Counted from the first letter of the stretch, positions 14,674-24,862 are shown. The stretch is 64,000 nucleotides of DNA from Cedecea neteri (GCF_000757825.1 NZ_CP009451.1:3162001-3226000); one strand, 5' to 3'. Notes: generated from the sequence alone by a model not told the origin. Numbers and translations: made by a program.

Positions 14674-17064
14674 ATGTTCAAATCGCTTCGTTTTAGCCTG
14701 CTGGCCGCAGGTATCGCCGTTGCCTGCCAGGCACACGCCACTCCGGCAGGGGATTTACCGCTCATGCCCTGGCCGCAGCAGGTCGAGCTTCCGGCAACGC
14801 AGGGCAGCCTGCCGCTGACTAACGCTGTTTCTATCGCCATTAGCGGCGACAAGCTGGACGGGGCCGTCGATCGCTGGCGCCAGCGCATTAGCCTGCAAAC
14901 CGGCTGGCAGCTACAGCCTGCCGTCACGCAGCCGGCGAAACCCACGATTGCCATCCAAATCAAACAAGTAGTCGATCCGCTGCCTAAAGCCGACAGCGAC
15001 GAAAGCTATGCGCTAAGCGTCACCGCAGAGGGAGTAAAGCTCACCGCGAACACGCGCTTTGGCGCGATGCGCGGCATGGAAACCGTGCTGCAGCTGATTC
15101 AAAATGGCCCGCAGAATACGTCGATTCCTTATGTAGACATTAAAGATGTGCCGCGCTTCCCCTGGCGTGGGCTGCTGCTCGACTCGGCCCGCCACTTTAT
15201 GCCGGTGAACGACATTCTGCGCCAGCTGGACGGCATGGCCGCCGCCAAGCTGAACGTTTTCCACTGGCACCTGACGGATGATCAGGGCTGGCGTTTCGCT
15301 TCCACTCATTATCCGAAGCTACAGCAGCTGGCGAGCGACGGGCAGTTCTACACTCAGGCGCAGATGAAGCAGGTTGTGCGCTATGCCACATCGCTGGGTA
15401 TCCGCGTGGTGCCGGAAATTGACTTGCCTGGGCACGGCTCAGCGCTGGCGGTGGCTTATCCGGAGCTGATGAGCGCGCCGGGGCCTTACCAGATGGAGCG
15501 CAACTGGGGCGTTCTGAAACCGCTGCTGAACCCGGCTAACGAAGCCGCCTATAAGTTTGTGGATACGCTAATTGGCGAAGTTACCGCTATTTTCCCCGAC
15601 AGTTATCTGCATATCGGCGGCGATGAGGTAGATGACAGCCAGTGGAAAGAAAACGCCGCCATCCAGCAGTTTATGAAGCAGCATAATCTGGCGGACTCCC
15701 ACGCGCTGCAAACGTATTTCAACCAGCGGCTGGAGAAGATCCTCGAGAAACATAAGCGCCAGATGATGGGCTGGGACGAGATTTACCATCCGGATCTGCC
15801 GAAAAACATTTTGATCCAGTCCTGGCAGGGGCAGGACTCGCTGGGCGCGATCGCGGCTAACGGCTACAAAGGCATTTTGTCGACGGGCTTTTATCTCGAC
15901 CAGCCTCAGTCAACCGCCTACCACTACCGCAATGAAGTGCTGCCGGTGGGGCTGAACGGCGTGGATCATATTAGCGAAGCCGACAGCGCGCAAAGCTGGT
16001 TCTTCAGCATGCCTCGCCTGAAAGGCAGCGCGGTGGAAGGCAGCTTCACGCTGGTGAAAAACGACGGCGGCTGGCGCGGGTTTATCGACTTCAAGGGCAA
16101 ATCCCGCCGCGCGGTTCACGATGTGAAATGGCTGAGCCCAACCCAGGTGACCTTCACGGTGGATACCTGGATGGGGGAAACTCGCCCGGTTGTGACGGTG
16201 GAAAACGACAAGCTTAGCGGCTACTTCCTCGTGGGCAACGTGCGCTATCCGGCCACCGGGCAGAAGCTGGAAGGTGTTCCGGACGGCAAGCAACCTGTGG
16301 TGCCGACCGAAGCGCAGATGAGCAATATTCTCGGCGGCGAAGCGGCCCTGTGGGCGGAAAACATCATTTCTCCGCTGCTGGATATCAAGCTGTGGCCGCG
16401 TACCTTTGCGGTAGCCGAGCGCCTGTGGTCGGCGAAAGACGTAACCGACGTCGACAACATGTACCAGCGTATGCAGGCGATTGACGCCTGGTCGACGGTG
16501 TCCGTTGGCCTGCGTCAGCACACCGAATCCGTCACGCAGCTGACGCGCCTTGCCGGTACGCCGGAGATCATGCCGCTGCAGATCCTCGCTCAGGCGATTG
16601 AACCCGCGCAGTATTACACGCGTCAACACCTCAAGTTCCAGGCCGGAAACTACAATCACTTTGAGCCGCTGAACCGCTTTGCCGACGCGTTGGGGGCAGA
16701 AAGCGGCCAGGTGAGGGCAATTAATAGCTGGGTGGATAAACTGATTGCCGACCCGGAAGACAGCAACAGCGCGGAGGCGCTGCGCCATATCTTCTCTCGC
16801 TGGCAAAGCAATACCCCGGACGTACTGGCGCTGATCGACGGCAATTACGTGCTGAAGCCGCTCAAGCCGGTTGCCGAAGATGTGGATAAGCTTGCCGGGC
16901 TGGGCTTAAGGCTGACGGATCTGGTAGCGAAGCAAGGATCGCTCAACGATGACGAGCTTAAGGCCATTCAGGCTCAGCTGGATGCTGCGGCGCAGACTCG
17001 AGATGAAGTGGTGATTGCGGCGGTTTATCCGCTGGAAAAACTGCTGCGGGCCGTTGTGAAGTAA
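14674..17064 (+). CDS. Exported beta-N-acetylhexosaminidase, glycoside hydrolase family 20
   Basis: 796 residues from the ATG at 14674 (AAAGGA upstream). It begins with a typical signal peptide (MFKSLRFSLLAAGIAVACQAHA, cleaved after HA). An N-terminal GH20b-like domain precedes the catalytic barrel; WHLTDDQGWR and the catalytic pair D317-E318 in HIGGDEVDD are intact. GH20 enzymes remove terminal GlcNAc or GalNAc by substrate-assisted catalysis, here probably from chitooligosaccharides or glycans in the periplasm or outside. The C-terminal ~250 residues extend beyond the barrel. The gene is not in the equivalent E. coli location (mgtA-ridA) and has no chitin-uptake genes nearby. Confidence 0.9.
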   Translation: MFKSLRFSLLAAGIAVACQAHATPAGDLPLMPWPQQVELPATQGSLPLTNAVSIAISGDKLDGAVDRWRQRISLQTGWQLQPAVTQPAKPTIAIQIKQVVDPLPKADSDESYALSVTAEGVKLTANTRFGAMRGMETVLQLIQNGPQNTSIPYVDIKDVPRFPWRGLLLDSARHFMPVNDILRQLDGMAAAKLNVFHWHLTDDQGWRFASTHYPKLQQLASDGQFYTQAQMKQVVRYATSLGIRVVPEIDLPGHGSALAVAYPELMSAPGPYQMERNWGVLKPLLNPANEAAYKFVDTLIGEVTAIFPDSYLHIGGDEVDDSQWKENAAIQQFMKQHNLADSHALQTYFNQRLEKILEKHKRQMMGWDEIYHPDLPKNILIQSWQGQDSLGAIAANGYKGILSTGFYLDQPQSTAYHYRNEVLPVGLNGVDHISEADSAQSWFFSMPRLKGSAVEGSFTLVKNDGGWRGFIDFKGKSRRAVHDVKWLSPTQVTFTVDTWMGETRPVVTVENDKLSGYFLVGNVRYPATGQKLEGVPDGKQPVVPTEAQMSNILGGEAALWAENIISPLLDIKLWPRTFAVAERLWSAKDVTDVDNMYQRMQAIDAWSTVSVGLRQHTESVTQLTRLAGTPEIMPLQILAQAIEPAQYYTRQHLKFQAGNYNHFEPLNRFADALGAESGQVRAINSWVDKLIADPEDSNSAEALRHIFSRWQSNTPDVLALIDGNYVLKPLKPVAEDVDKLAGLGLRLTDLVAKQGSLNDDELKAIQAQLDAAAQTRDEVVIAAVYPLEKLLRAVVK

Positions 17065-17076
17065 GGCAATAAAGTA

Positions 17077-17094
17077 GCCCCGCGAAAGCGGGGC
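17077..17094. terminator. Hairpin between the converging hexosaminidase and ridA genes
   Basis: GCCCCGC-GAAA-GCGGGGC, a perfect 7-bp stem with a GAAA tetraloop, lies between the two convergent stops. No long T-run follows in either direction, so it is a weak or Rho-assisted bidirectional terminator. Confidence 0.6.
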
Positions 17095-17118
17095 CAGAAG
17101 CAAAAGCGCTGCGGCGAA

Positions 17119-17505
17119 TTAGCGGCGAACGGCGATAGCTTCGATTTCGATTTTCACGTCTTTAGGCAGACGAGCCACTTCCACGCAGGAGCGAGCCGGG
17201 AAGGTCGCTTTATGCTCGTTGAAGAAGGCTTCGTAGGTAGCGTTAACGGTCGCGAAATCGTTCAGATCTTTAACGAACACGGTGGTTTTTACGATATCGC
17301 CAACTTTCAGGCCCGCGGACTCAACGATAGCCTGCACGTTTTCGAGGGACTGACGAGCCTGAGCGGCTACGTCTTCCGGCACTTCGCCGGTTTTTGGATT
17401 AACCGGGATCTGCCCGGAGGTGATGATCATGCTGCCAAGATCTACGCCCTGAACATAAGGACCGATAGCGGCCGGTGCGTTTTCCGTGCTAAGCGTACGT
17501 GACAT
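17119..17505 (-). CDS. ridA: 2-iminobutanoate/2-iminopropanoate deaminase RidA
   Basis: 128 residues, the E. coli length, of the YjgF/YER057c/UK114 family. R105 and C107 (PARSCVEV) mark the active-site pocket. It hydrolyses reactive enamine/imine intermediates such as 2-aminoacrylate released by PLP enzymes, protecting them from damage. It forms trimers in the cytosol. It sits downstream of pyrBI, as in E. coli. Confidence 0.98.
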   Translation of the reverse strand: MSRTLSTENAPAAIGPYVQGVDLGSMIITSGQIPVNPKTGEVPEDVAAQARQSLENVQAIVESAGLKVGDIVKTTVFVKDLNDFATVNATYEAFFNEHKATFPARSCVEVARLPKDVKIEIEAIAVRR

Positions 17506-17578
17506 ACTTTCTCCTTAGTATTGGATATAAACTCCCGCCCATTATAGGGATGGGAGCTTGCTTGTCATTAGCCGGTCG

Positions 17579-18040
17579 TTAATCTGCCGTCACTACGTGA
17601 CGGGCGAACTCTTTTTCGCAGTATTTGCACTTCAGGCTGATATCATCTGCGCGCTGCTTCACGGCGAACGAAGACGCTACCGGCTCGTTGTGGCTGATGC
17701 AGTTGGTGTTCGGGCAGTGAAGCACTTTCTCGATACGTTCCGGCAGGCTTGGCGTGCTTTTTCCCACCACTTCGTATTCGTCGATGCGGTTTACCGTCGC
17801 GTTAGGGGCATACAACGCCAGCTGGTTCACCTGCTCGTCGGTCAGGAAAGTGTTCTCAATTTTAATCAGGTCTTTGCGGCCCAGCTCGCGGGACGGCAGA
17901 TTCAGGCCGATGGTGATGCGCTGGTCGGTTTTGGTCAGCTGGAACAGCGTCAGCAGCTTAAAGCCAACCTGAGCCGGAATATGGTCGATAACGGTGCCGC
18001 GCTTGATGGCTTCAACCTGCAATTTATTATCGTGCGTCAT
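17579..18040 (-). CDS. pyrI: Aspartate carbamoyltransferase regulatory chain PyrI
   Basis: 153 residues. The N-terminal allosteric domain binds CTP/ATP; the C-terminal zinc domain has the four ligands C109, C114, C138 and C141 at the same numbers as E. coli. It assembles with PyrB as c6r6 and mediates feedback control of pyrimidine synthesis. It lies 16 bases downstream of pyrB in one operon. Confidence 0.98.
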   Translation of the reverse strand: MTHDNKLQVEAIKRGTVIDHIPAQVGFKLLTLFQLTKTDQRITIGLNLPSRELGRKDLIKIENTFLTDEQVNQLALYAPNATVNRIDEYEVVGKSTPSLPERIEKVLHCPNTNCISHNEPVASSFAVKQRADDISLKCKYCEKEFARHVVTAD

Positions 18041-18056
18041 CTTATTGTCCTCTCAC

Positions 18057-18989
18057 TTAAACCAGTTCGCGATTCAAAACCAGCGCCAGCAGCGCCTGGC
18101 GAGCAAAAATGCCGTTACCTGCCTGCTGGAAATACCAGGCGTGCGGCGTGCTGTCTACATCGGTGGTTATTTCATCCACGCGCGGCAGCGGGTGCAGCAC
18201 CTTCATGTTGCTGCGTGCGCCGGTCAGGTCGGCGGCGCGCAGGATAAACTGCGCCTTAACGTTGGCGTACTCGGACGGGTCGAGGCGCTCTTTTTGCACG
18301 CGGGTCATGTACAGAATATCCAGCTCGCCTACCACGTCGTCGATGGACTCATGGCGGCTCCAGGCAATCCCTTTCTCATCCAGCATATCGAGAATGTACT
18401 GCGGCATTGCCAGCGCGGCCGGGGCGATAAAGTAGAAGCGGTTGCCGTTGAACTTCGCCAGCGCCTGGGCCAGAGAGTGCACGGTGCGGCCATATTTCAG
18501 GTCACCGACCATGGCGATATTCAGGTTTTCCAGGCGGCCCTGGGTCTCCTGAATGGTGAACAGGTCCAGCAGGGTTTGGGTTGGGTGCTGGTTGGCACCG
18601 TCGCCTGCGTTCAGAACCGGGATCTCGCCGGAAAACTCGGTGGCCAGGCGAGCCGCACCTTCCTGCGGGTGGCGCATCACGATGGCGTCAACGTAGGTAC
18701 TGATGACGGAAATGGTATCCGCCAGCGTCTCGCCTTTCTTGCCCAGCGAAGTGTTGCTGCTGTCGGAGAAACCCACCACCGAAGCGCCCAGGCGGTGAAT
18801 GGAGGTTTCAAAAGAGAGGCGGGTGCGGGTGGATGCTTCAAAGAAGCAGCTGGCGATAACCTTATGCTTCAGCAGCTCCGGCTGCGGGTTAGCCTTCAGC
18901 TTTGCCGCGGTTGCCAGCACCAGTTCAAGTTCTTCGCGACTGAGATCATTGATGGAAATGATGTGTTTTTTATAGAGCGGGTTAGTCAT
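18057..18989 (-). CDS. pyrB: Aspartate carbamoyltransferase catalytic chain PyrB
   Basis: 310 residues from the ATG at 18989 ([12 protein letters not shown]), with the E. coli N-terminus. The carbamoyl-phosphate loop [19 protein letters not shown] and the closing [10 protein letters not shown] are intact. It joins carbamoyl phosphate and aspartate in the first committed step of UMP synthesis. An in-frame extension to 19052 crosses the attenuator and is not coding. Expression is set by UTP-sensitive attenuation through the leader at 19019-19155. Confidence 0.98.
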   Translation of the reverse strand: MTNPLYKKHIISINDLSREELELVLATAAKLKANPQPELLKHKVIASCFFEASTRTRLSFETSIHRLGASVVGFSDSSNTSLGKKGETLADTISVISTYVDAIVMRHPQEGAARLATEFSGEIPVLNAGDGANQHPTQTLLDLFTIQETQGRLENLNIAMVGDLKYGRTVHSLAQALAKFNGNRFYFIAPAALAMPQYILDMLDEKGIAWSRHESIDDVVGELDILYMTRVQKERLDPSEYANVKAQFILRAADLTGARSNMKVLHPLPRVDEITTDVDSTPHAWYFQQAGNGIFARQALLALVLNRELV

Positions 18990-19018
18990 GTTTCTCTCCT
19001 GTTCTCGGTCCGACGGGC

Positions 19019-19047
19019 AAAAAAAAGGCCCCTCAACGAGGGGCCTT
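19019..19047 (-). terminator. pyrBI attenuator (intrinsic terminator)
   Basis: On the reverse strand AAGGCCCCTC and GAGGGGCCTT form a 10-bp stem with a 3-base loop, followed by eight T. The leader-peptide stop codon lies inside the stem-loop, as needed for coupling: when UTP is scarce, RNA polymerase pauses, the ribosome catches up and blocks the hairpin. Confidence 0.93.
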
Positions 19048-19155
19048 AGCAATTTGGGAGTTTAGAAATTCGACGCTGCAACGGGAAGAAAAACGCCCTG
19101 CCGCGTCTGTTTTCAGACGGCGCGCTGCGGCATTTTTTTGAACACAGTGGACCAT
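19033..19155 (-). CDS. pyrL: pyrBI operon leader peptide PyrL
   Basis: A 40-codon frame starts [20 protein letters not shown] and ends with the TGA at 19033-19035, inside the attenuator hairpin. E. coli PyrL is 44 residues and starts MVQCVRHFV, so the N-terminus is related while the rest diverges. A T-rich stretch (GTTTTTCTTCC on the reverse strand) in mid-frame supplies the UTP-sensitive pause. The peptide itself probably has no function beyond being translated. Confidence 0.85.
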   Translation of the reverse strand: MVHCVQKNAAARRLKTDAAGRFSSRCSVEFLNSQIAKAPR

Positions 19156-19256
19156 GCTTCCTCCCGGCAAATTGTGGCGCATTATACGCGCGTACGTGTT
19201 CTCTGCAAGCGCTAAAATCACACTTTTTAGGGGGGCGGCAATCGGTTGCGGCGAGC

Positions 19257-19736
19257 CTATGCTAAACCCAGCGTGCGCATAATACGGTGATGCACCTGCG
19301 GCGTTTTGCGGATCTCACGGGGGGCAATCCACACGACGCTGCTGCCGGCGACCACGCCCAAAATCTCGGCGATGGCGTGGTGATCGAGTATTTTGGCTAT
19401 CGCTCTGCCGTAGCCGGATACCGTATGAACCATCACAAACTCGCGGTTGTGCTCAACGCTGATAACCATTTCTGCCACCGAGCGTGCCGCATTCGGCTGC
19501 GGCAGGGTCATCGGGCTGAGGGCATAGATCTTTTGTCCTTTAGCGTTACGCATTTTGATGACGCCCAGCAGCTTGAGCAGGCGGGAGACGGTGGACTGGC
19601 TGATGGCTTCAAAGCCGTGCTGCTTCAGGTCATGACGTAGCTGCTCCTGGGAGTGATAGCTCTTATGGCTGATGAGCTGCTGGCATAGCTCAAGCTGGCG
19701 CTGCTCTTTCTCGGACGAGAGTCGGGAGATCCTCAT
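19257..19736 (-). CDS. ArgR-family regulator linked to the arginine deiminase operon
   Basis: About 159 residues from the ATG at 19736 (AAGGAG 11 bases upstream). The N-terminal ArgR winged helix contains SQSTVSRLLKLLGV; the C-terminal domain has the arginine-binding, hexamer-forming type of sequence (VVAGSSVVWIA near the end). It is the last gene after arcD on the same strand. Salmonella has an ArgR paralogue in the same place that activates its arginine deiminase genes; the same role is inferred here. It is not the chromosomal argR, which lies next to mdh in enterobacteria. An ARG box occurs in the arcA upstream region. Confidence 0.85.
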   Translation of the reverse strand: MRISRLSSEKEQRQLELCQQLISHKSYHSQEQLRHDLKQHGFEAISQSTVSRLLKLLGVIKMRNAKGQKIYALSPMTLPQPNAARSVAEMVISVEHNREFVMVHTVSGYGRAIAKILDHHAIAEILGVVAGSSVVWIAPREIRKTPQVHHRIMRTLGLA

Positions 19737-19891
19737 GATATTCACCACTCCTTTGATTGCTGGCGCGTTACCAGACATGGTGGATGTCTGAAACCGTTTG
19801 ATAGAAAAGGCTTTGCCGATCTTATCGTTTAAAAATATCGTCAATTTGTTGAATTAAAGAACTTAACGCCACTAATGTGGCGTTAATGTCG

Positions 19892-21361
19892 TCAGGATAT
19901 CTGTAAATTTCCGCTTATCACCAGTTTTAATGTCCACGCGGCCAGCGCCAGGATGGCAATCGCTATGGCCAGCTCATAGCTTTTCAGCAGCGGTTGGCCC
20001 TGGGACTTTTTCTGCCACAGGAACACCAGAATCCCTGGCGTAAACAGCAGCGAGCTCAGCAGCATTGAGTCACCGGCGGCGTAACAGAGCCAGAAGCCGT
20101 AAACCGTCGCAATCAGGCCAAGCACAATGCCACCGGTGCGCGATTCGCCCTGTTTGTAGCGTTCCCCGGTCCAGGCCAGCTTTAACCCGTAGGCGGCGCT
20201 GAACAGGTAGGGCGGCAAAATGGCCGCGGTGGCGATGGAAAACAGCGCCTGATAGCCCGCGGCGTAGAACAGGGTCAGGATCAGGAAGATCTGAATTAAG
20301 CCATTGGTGATCCACAGCGAAAATGAGGGCGAATGGCGGGCATTTTCTTTCGCAAAAACTTTGGGGAAAATGCCGTCAATAGCGGCGACACGCGGTAATT
20401 CTGCGGCGAACAGCGTCCAGGCCAGCAGCGCCCCGGCAACCGAAAGAATCACCCCGCCGGCAACGAACTTAGCGCCCCACGGCCCGACCACGCTTTCCAG
20501 CACGCCGGCCATTGACGGGTTTTTCAGCCCGGCCAGGCTCGCCTGATCGAGAATGCCCATCGACAGCACGCTAACCAGCACGTAAATCGCCAGCGCGCCC
20601 AGCAGCCCAATAACCGTGGCCTTACCGATATCCTCACGTTTTGCGGCACGTGCGGAAACGACGGTCGCCCCTTCAATACCGATGAACACCCAGGTGGTCA
20701 CCAGCATGGTGTTTTTCACCTGATCGAAAATCTCCGGGCGTGACCCTTCGACCAGCATCATGCGGCCCCAGAAATCTGCCGTGAACACGCCAATCCGGAA
20801 GGCAATCAACACCGCGACGATAAACACCAGCAGGATAATGACCTTCACCACGGTAAGAATGGTGTTGATATAGGCGGCTTCACGTACCCCTCGAAGCACC
20901 AGGGCATGAACTAACCAAAGCACGATGGAGGCGCCGATAATCGACGGCAGGTTGTTTCCATCGCCAAAAACCGGGATGAAAAAGCTCATGGCGCTGAACA
21001 GCAGCACCGCATAAGAGACGTTGCCGAGCCAGGCGGAGAACCAGTAGCCCCAGGCGGACTGGAAGCCGATAAAGTCGCCAAACCCGGCGCGGGCATAGCT
21101 GTAAACGCCGCCGTCAAGATCGGGGCAACGGGCGCTGAGATTCTGATAAATAAACGCGAGGCAAAGCATGCCCACGCCGGTAATCACCCAGCCAATCAGC
21201 AGCGCGCCGGGTGAGGCTACTGAAGCAAAGTTTTGCGGCAGGCTAAATACGCCGCCGCCGATCATTGAGCCTATAACCAGCGCAACCAGCGCGCTGAGCC
21301 CGAGTTTTCTCTCACTGCTTGCGGAGGTGTCTGTGGCACCTTCATGGATAACATCGGCCAT
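19892..21361 (-). CDS. arcD: Arginine/ornithine antiporter ArcD
   Basis: 489 residues from the ATG at 21361 (AAGGA upstream); an in-frame extension to 21391 is less supported. APC-superfamily transporter with about 12-13 hydrophobic spans and the signature IGSMIGGGVFSLPQN near residue 35. It exchanges extracellular arginine for intracellular ornithine at the inner membrane, feeding the deiminase pathway at no energy cost. It is the fourth gene of arcA-arcC-arcB-arcD, as in Salmonella. Confidence 0.93.
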   Translation of the reverse strand: MADVIHEGATDTSASSERKLGLSALVALVIGSMIGGGVFSLPQNFASVASPGALLIGWVITGVGMLCLAFIYQNLSARCPDLDGGVYSYARAGFGDFIGFQSAWGYWFSAWLGNVSYAVLLFSAMSFFIPVFGDGNNLPSIIGASIVLWLVHALVLRGVREAAYINTILTVVKVIILLVFIVAVLIAFRIGVFTADFWGRMMLVEGSRPEIFDQVKNTMLVTTWVFIGIEGATVVSARAAKREDIGKATVIGLLGALAIYVLVSVLSMGILDQASLAGLKNPSMAGVLESVVGPWGAKFVAGGVILSVAGALLAWTLFAAELPRVAAIDGIFPKVFAKENARHSPSFSLWITNGLIQIFLILTLFYAAGYQALFSIATAAILPPYLFSAAYGLKLAWTGERYKQGESRTGGIVLGLIATVYGFWLCYAAGDSMLLSSLLFTPGILVFLWQKKSQGQPLLKSYELAIAIAILALAAWTLKLVISGNLQIS

Positions 21362-21434
21362 TTCCTTTTCTCCCGCTGCGCCAGGCAGCATAAGGGCAAA
21401 ACGGGCAGCGAGAGGTTCTCACTGCCCGACAGCG

Positions 21435-22439
21435 TTACGCGCCGAGCGTGGCAACCATCACGGCTTTGATGGTGTGCATACGGTTTTCGGCTTCGTCGAA
21501 GACGATGGAGTGTTTTGACTCAAAGACCTCTTCGGTCACTTCCAGCCCCTTCAGGCCATAGGTTTCTTCGATCTCTTTGCCGACTTTGGTGTGTTCGTTG
21601 TGGAAGGCGGGCAGGCAGTGCATGAACTTGACGTTCGGGTTGCCGGTCGCGTTGAGGACGTTCTGGTTAATCTGGTACGGCGTCATGATGCTCACGCGTT
21701 CGGCCCAGGCTTCTTTAGGTTCACCCATCGAAACCCAAACGTCGGTGTAGAGGAAATCTACCCCCGCGACACCTTCCGCCACGCTGTCGGTCAGCATAAT
21801 GCGCCCGCCGGTTTCTTTGGCGATGGCGCGGCATTGTTCGACCAGCGCCGCCTCAGGCCAGAAGGCTTTTGGCGCTACCAGGCGAATGTCCATGCCCATC
21901 TTGGCGGCACCCACCATCAGGGAATTGCCCATGTTGTTGCGGGCATCGCCGAGATAGGCGAAGGAGAGATCCTTCAGTTTTTTGCCCGGCGCATGCTCCA
22001 GCATGGTCATCAGGTCAGCGAGGATCTGGGTCGGGTGGAATTCATTGGTCAACCCGTTCCACACCGGCACGCCCGCGAATTCTCCCAGCTCTTCGACGAT
22101 GTCCTGGCCATAGCCGCGGTATTCAATCCCGTCGTACATGCGCCCCAGCACGCGAGCGGTGTCCTTCATCGACTCTTTATGGCCGATTTGCGATCCGCTT
22201 GGCCCGAGGTAGGTCACCAGCGCGCCCTGGTCAAACGCGCCGACCTCAAAGGCGCAGCGGGTACGGGTGGAGGTTTTTTCGAAGATCAGCGCGATGTTTT
22301 TACCGCATAGCGTTTTTTTCTCAGTACCGGCCTGTTTGGCGGCCTTCAGGTCACGAGCCAGGTCGATGAGGTACTGAATTTCTGCAGGTTTAAAGTCGAG
22401 GAGTTTCAGGAAATTACGGTTTTTTAAGTTGATAGTCAT
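21435..22439 (-). CDS. arcB: Catabolic ornithine carbamoyltransferase ArcB
   Basis: 334 residues with the carbamoyl-phosphate loop [10 protein letters not shown], the HPTQ motif and the ornithine loop HCLPAFH. In this operon it should run in the phosphorolytic direction, splitting citrulline into ornithine and carbamoyl phosphate. A second enzyme of the same length and about the same sequence is at 25372-26376 (argI). Assignment as catabolic rests on its place between arcC and arcD. A dispersed repeat separates it from arcC. Confidence 0.93.
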   Translation of the reverse strand: MTINLKNRNFLKLLDFKPAEIQYLIDLARDLKAAKQAGTEKKTLCGKNIALIFEKTSTRTRCAFEVGAFDQGALVTYLGPSGSQIGHKESMKDTARVLGRMYDGIEYRGYGQDIVEELGEFAGVPVWNGLTNEFHPTQILADLMTMLEHAPGKKLKDLSFAYLGDARNNMGNSLMVGAAKMGMDIRLVAPKAFWPEAALVEQCRAIAKETGGRIMLTDSVAEGVAGVDFLYTDVWVSMGEPKEAWAERVSIMTPYQINQNVLNATGNPNVKFMHCLPAFHNEHTKVGKEIEETYGLKGLEVTEEVFESKHSIVFDEAENRMHTIKAVMVATLGA

Positions 22440-22472
22440 TTTCGTTATCCTTGAAGAGTAATAGTTTGCTGA

Positions 22473-22569
22473 CCCTCACCCCGGCCCTCTCCCTAAAAGG
22501 GAGAGGGGGAAGTGCAGGCGACTCTGTTTTATCCCCTCGCCCTAAAAGGGAGAGGGTTAGGGTGAGGGG
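22473..22569. repeat. GC-rich dispersed inverted-repeat element (copy 2, arcC-arcB)
   Basis: Opens CCCTCACCCC, contains two inner stems of the type CTCTCCCT...AGGGAGAG, and closes GGGTGAGGGG. It fills the gap between the arcC stop and the arcB start within the operon and ends 4 bases from the arcC stop. Confidence 0.85.
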
Positions 22570-22572
22570 TTT

Positions 22573-23487
22573 TCACCGCCCCCGAATAAGCGTGCCTTTC
22601 TCACCGGCCAGAATCGCCGGGCCATCTTCCAGCGCGCCAATCCCGGCGATGCCGTGGCAGCTGGCGACAAAGCGGCTGCAGGCGGCCACTTTGGGGCCCA
22701 TCGATCCGGCGTCAAAGCTCATCCCTTCCAGCTCAGTCGGTGTCACGCTGGTGAGCGGGCGCTGCGCCGGCGTGCCCCAGTTGAGGTAAACCGCGTCGGC
22801 GTCGGTCAGGATCAGCAGGGCGTCGGCCTCTATCTGGCGGGCCAGCAGCGCGGCGGAAAGGTCCTTATCAATGACCGCTTCAATCCCGTGGTAGCCGTCG
22901 GCTTTCTCCACCACCGGCACTCCGCCGCCGCCGTTGCAAATGACCAGATGGTCACGCTGAATCAGAGCCGTAATGGCATCGCTCTCGACGATGCGTTTGG
23001 GCTGCGGTGACGGCACCACGCGGCGGAAATACTGCCCGTCAGCTTTTACCGACCAGCCTTTGTCACGCACCAGCTCATCCGCCTGCTCTTTGCTGTACAC
23101 CGGGCCGATATACTTGGTCGGATTGTTGAAGGCCGGATCCTGCGGATCCACTTCAACCTGCGTCAGCAGCACGCTGACTTCACGGTCAGGCAGATGATTT
23201 TTCAGCGCCTGCTGCAACATGTAGCCGATCATTCCCTGGCTCTCTGCGCCAAGAACGTCCAGCGGATAAGGGCTCACGTTTTGGTAGGCGCTGTTTTGCA
23301 GGGCAAGCAGGCCAACCTGCGGGCCATTGCCGTGCACCAGCACAACGCGCCAGTCGCTGGTGAGCCGGGCGATAGTTTTCGCCGCCAGCTCGATGTTTTT
23401 GCGCTGCAGGTCGGCTTCCAGCGGTTCTCCACGTTTCAGCAGAGCATTCCCGCCGAGCGCCACAACCAGCGTGGGTTTTAGTTCCAT
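22573..23487 (-). CDS. arcC: Carbamate kinase ArcC
   Basis: 304 residues of the amino-acid-kinase fold. It starts TLVVALGGNAL, followed by VHGNGPQVG (phosphate and carbamate binding); NGGGGVPVV and LTDADAVYLN lie further on. It converts carbamoyl phosphate and ADP to ATP, CO2 and ammonia, the energy-yielding step of arginine fermentation. The start at 23487 has GGGAG upstream, 13 bases after the arcA stop. Confidence 0.95.
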   Translation of the reverse strand: MELKPTLVVALGGNALLKRGEPLEADLQRKNIELAAKTIARLTSDWRVVLVHGNGPQVGLLALQNSAYQNVSPYPLDVLGAESQGMIGYMLQQALKNHLPDREVSVLLTQVEVDPQDPAFNNPTKYIGPVYSKEQADELVRDKGWSVKADGQYFRRVVPSPQPKRIVESDAITALIQRDHLVICNGGGGVPVVEKADGYHGIEAVIDKDLSAALLARQIEADALLILTDADAVYLNWGTPAQRPLTSVTPTELEGMSFDAGSMGPKVAACSRFVASCHGIAGIGALEDGPAILAGEKGTLIRGR

Positions 23488-23500
23488 ATGCTTTGCTCCC

Positions 23501-24721
23501 TTAAATTCCGTCGCGGTCCAGCGGGCAGCTCATGCAGCGTGCGCCGCCGCGCCCGCGCCCCAGTTCATCGCCAGGAATCGGCAGAACGGTGATCCCGGCT
23601 TTGTCGTATTTCTCGTTGGTCCAGATGTTGCGTTCGTAGCCGATAACGACGCCGGGGCGAACGGTCAGCACGTTGTTGGCGTCGTTCCACTGCTCACGTT
23701 CGGCTTCAAAGGCGTCGCCGCCGGTGGTGATGAGCTTGACCTGATCGATACCCAGCGCTTTTTCGATGGCGTTTACCAGGCTGGTTTCCTGGTGGCGTTT
23801 GATGCCGCCGTGGCCGTCAGGGGTTAAGGTCCAGCACTGCACGTCTTTGCGGACGACTTCCGGGTAAACGGAGAAGGTGTCGATATCGAGATGGGTCATG
23901 ACGGTGTCGAGGTGCATGCAGGAGCGGTGTTTCGGCAGCTCGACGGCAATTACGCGGGTTGCCTGCTGGTGTTTGAATAATGATTCAGCGAGGAACTCTA
24001 TGCCCTGAGGCGTGGTGCGTTCGGACATGCCAATTAATACCGCACCGCGGCCAATGACTAATACGTCTCCGCCTTCCAGCGTGGCATGGTCGTAATTAAT
24101 ATTTTCATCGCCGTAATATTTAATGAATTTTCCGTCGGTAAATGCCGGATGCCAGCGATAAATTGCTCTTAAATTATTGGTTTCACGTTGGCGAGCCGCT
24201 TTCGCCATTGGATTAATAGAGACGCCGTTATAAATCCAGCAGGATGTATCGCGGGTAAATAAATGATTTGGCAGTGGCTTCATAATAAAATCGGTCGCGG
24301 CGTGAGTATCCACCACCATATTTTTTATGTGTGTTGGGATTTCTCCGTAGGTCAGCCCACCAGAAAGGCGGCGCGCCAGTTCACGATGTGGCATATCGGC
24401 CAGCCAGCCGCGCACATCGGAGGCGAAAGCCGGCCCCAGACGGTAGTCTGAAACCTGCGTGTTCAGCAGCCAGGCCTTGGCATCGCTGACGTCCAGCGTC
24501 TGCGTCAGCAGGTCGGTGAGCAGCAGAACCTCGACGCCTTCGCCGCGCAGGGTGTTGGCGAACACATCATGTTCTTCACCGGCACGTTCAACCGACAGCA
24601 CGTCGTCAAATAATAATTCCTGACAGTTTGAAGGGGTAAGTCTTTTCAGGCTGAGGTTTGGGCGATGCAGCATCACGCTACGTAATTGACCTATTTCGGA
24701 ACCGACATAATGTTTGTCCAT
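23501..24721 (-). CDS. arcA: Arginine deiminase ArcA
   Basis: 406 residues, the usual length. The catalytic Cys is C396 in GGARCMSCP; the His/Asp residues lie in [12 protein letters not shown] and the early FTRDTSCWI segment. It hydrolyses arginine to citrulline and ammonia in the cytosol, giving acid protection and substrate for ATP synthesis in anoxia. First gene of the operon arcA-arcC-arcB-arcD-argR-like. The 650-base upstream gap holds a CRP-like site (24843) and an ARG box (25052). Confidence 0.96.
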   Translation of the reverse strand: MDKHYVGSEIGQLRSVMLHRPNLSLKRLTPSNCQELLFDDVLSVERAGEEHDVFANTLRGEGVEVLLLTDLLTQTLDVSDAKAWLLNTQVSDYRLGPAFASDVRGWLADMPHRELARRLSGGLTYGEIPTHIKNMVVDTHAATDFIMKPLPNHLFTRDTSCWIYNGVSINPMAKAARQRETNNLRAIYRWHPAFTDGKFIKYYGDENINYDHATLEGGDVLVIGRGAVLIGMSERTTPQGIEFLAESLFKHQQATRVIAVELPKHRSCMHLDTVMTHLDIDTFSVYPEVVRKDVQCWTLTPDGHGGIKRHQETSLVNAIEKALGIDQVKLITTGGDAFEAEREQWNDANNVLTVRPGVVIGYERNIWTNEKYDKAGITVLPIPGDELGRGRGGARCMSCPLDRDGI

Positions 24722-24842
24722 GACTATTCCTTTGCATTAATCTGGAGATAAAAGTGCCTGTGGCGCAATGAATATTGCGTCGCGATTTTAATAACCCGTT
24801 AAGTTGTCTTCGTGGCGTATCTTAATTTCTTCACAACCATTT

Positions 24843-24862
24843 AATGTGAGGTTTATCACGTG
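24843..24862. promoter_or_regulatory. CRP-like site in the arcA upstream region
   Basis: AATGTGAGGTTTATCACGTG contains TGTGA-N6-TCACG, four of five bases of each half being the CRP consensus. It lies about 125-140 bases before arcA, within the 650-base gap 24722-25371. Apart from this, the ARG box at 25052 and the argI terminator, the gap is AT-rich with no gene seen; a weak FNR half-match (TTGATGGGTGTCAG near 24896) was noted. Confidence 0.6.

Noticed and set aside
17994..19049. 351-codon open frame opposite pyrB
   Set aside because: Antisense to pyrB and pyrI coding sequence; no start signal and no homology; explained by GC-rich third positions of the real genes.
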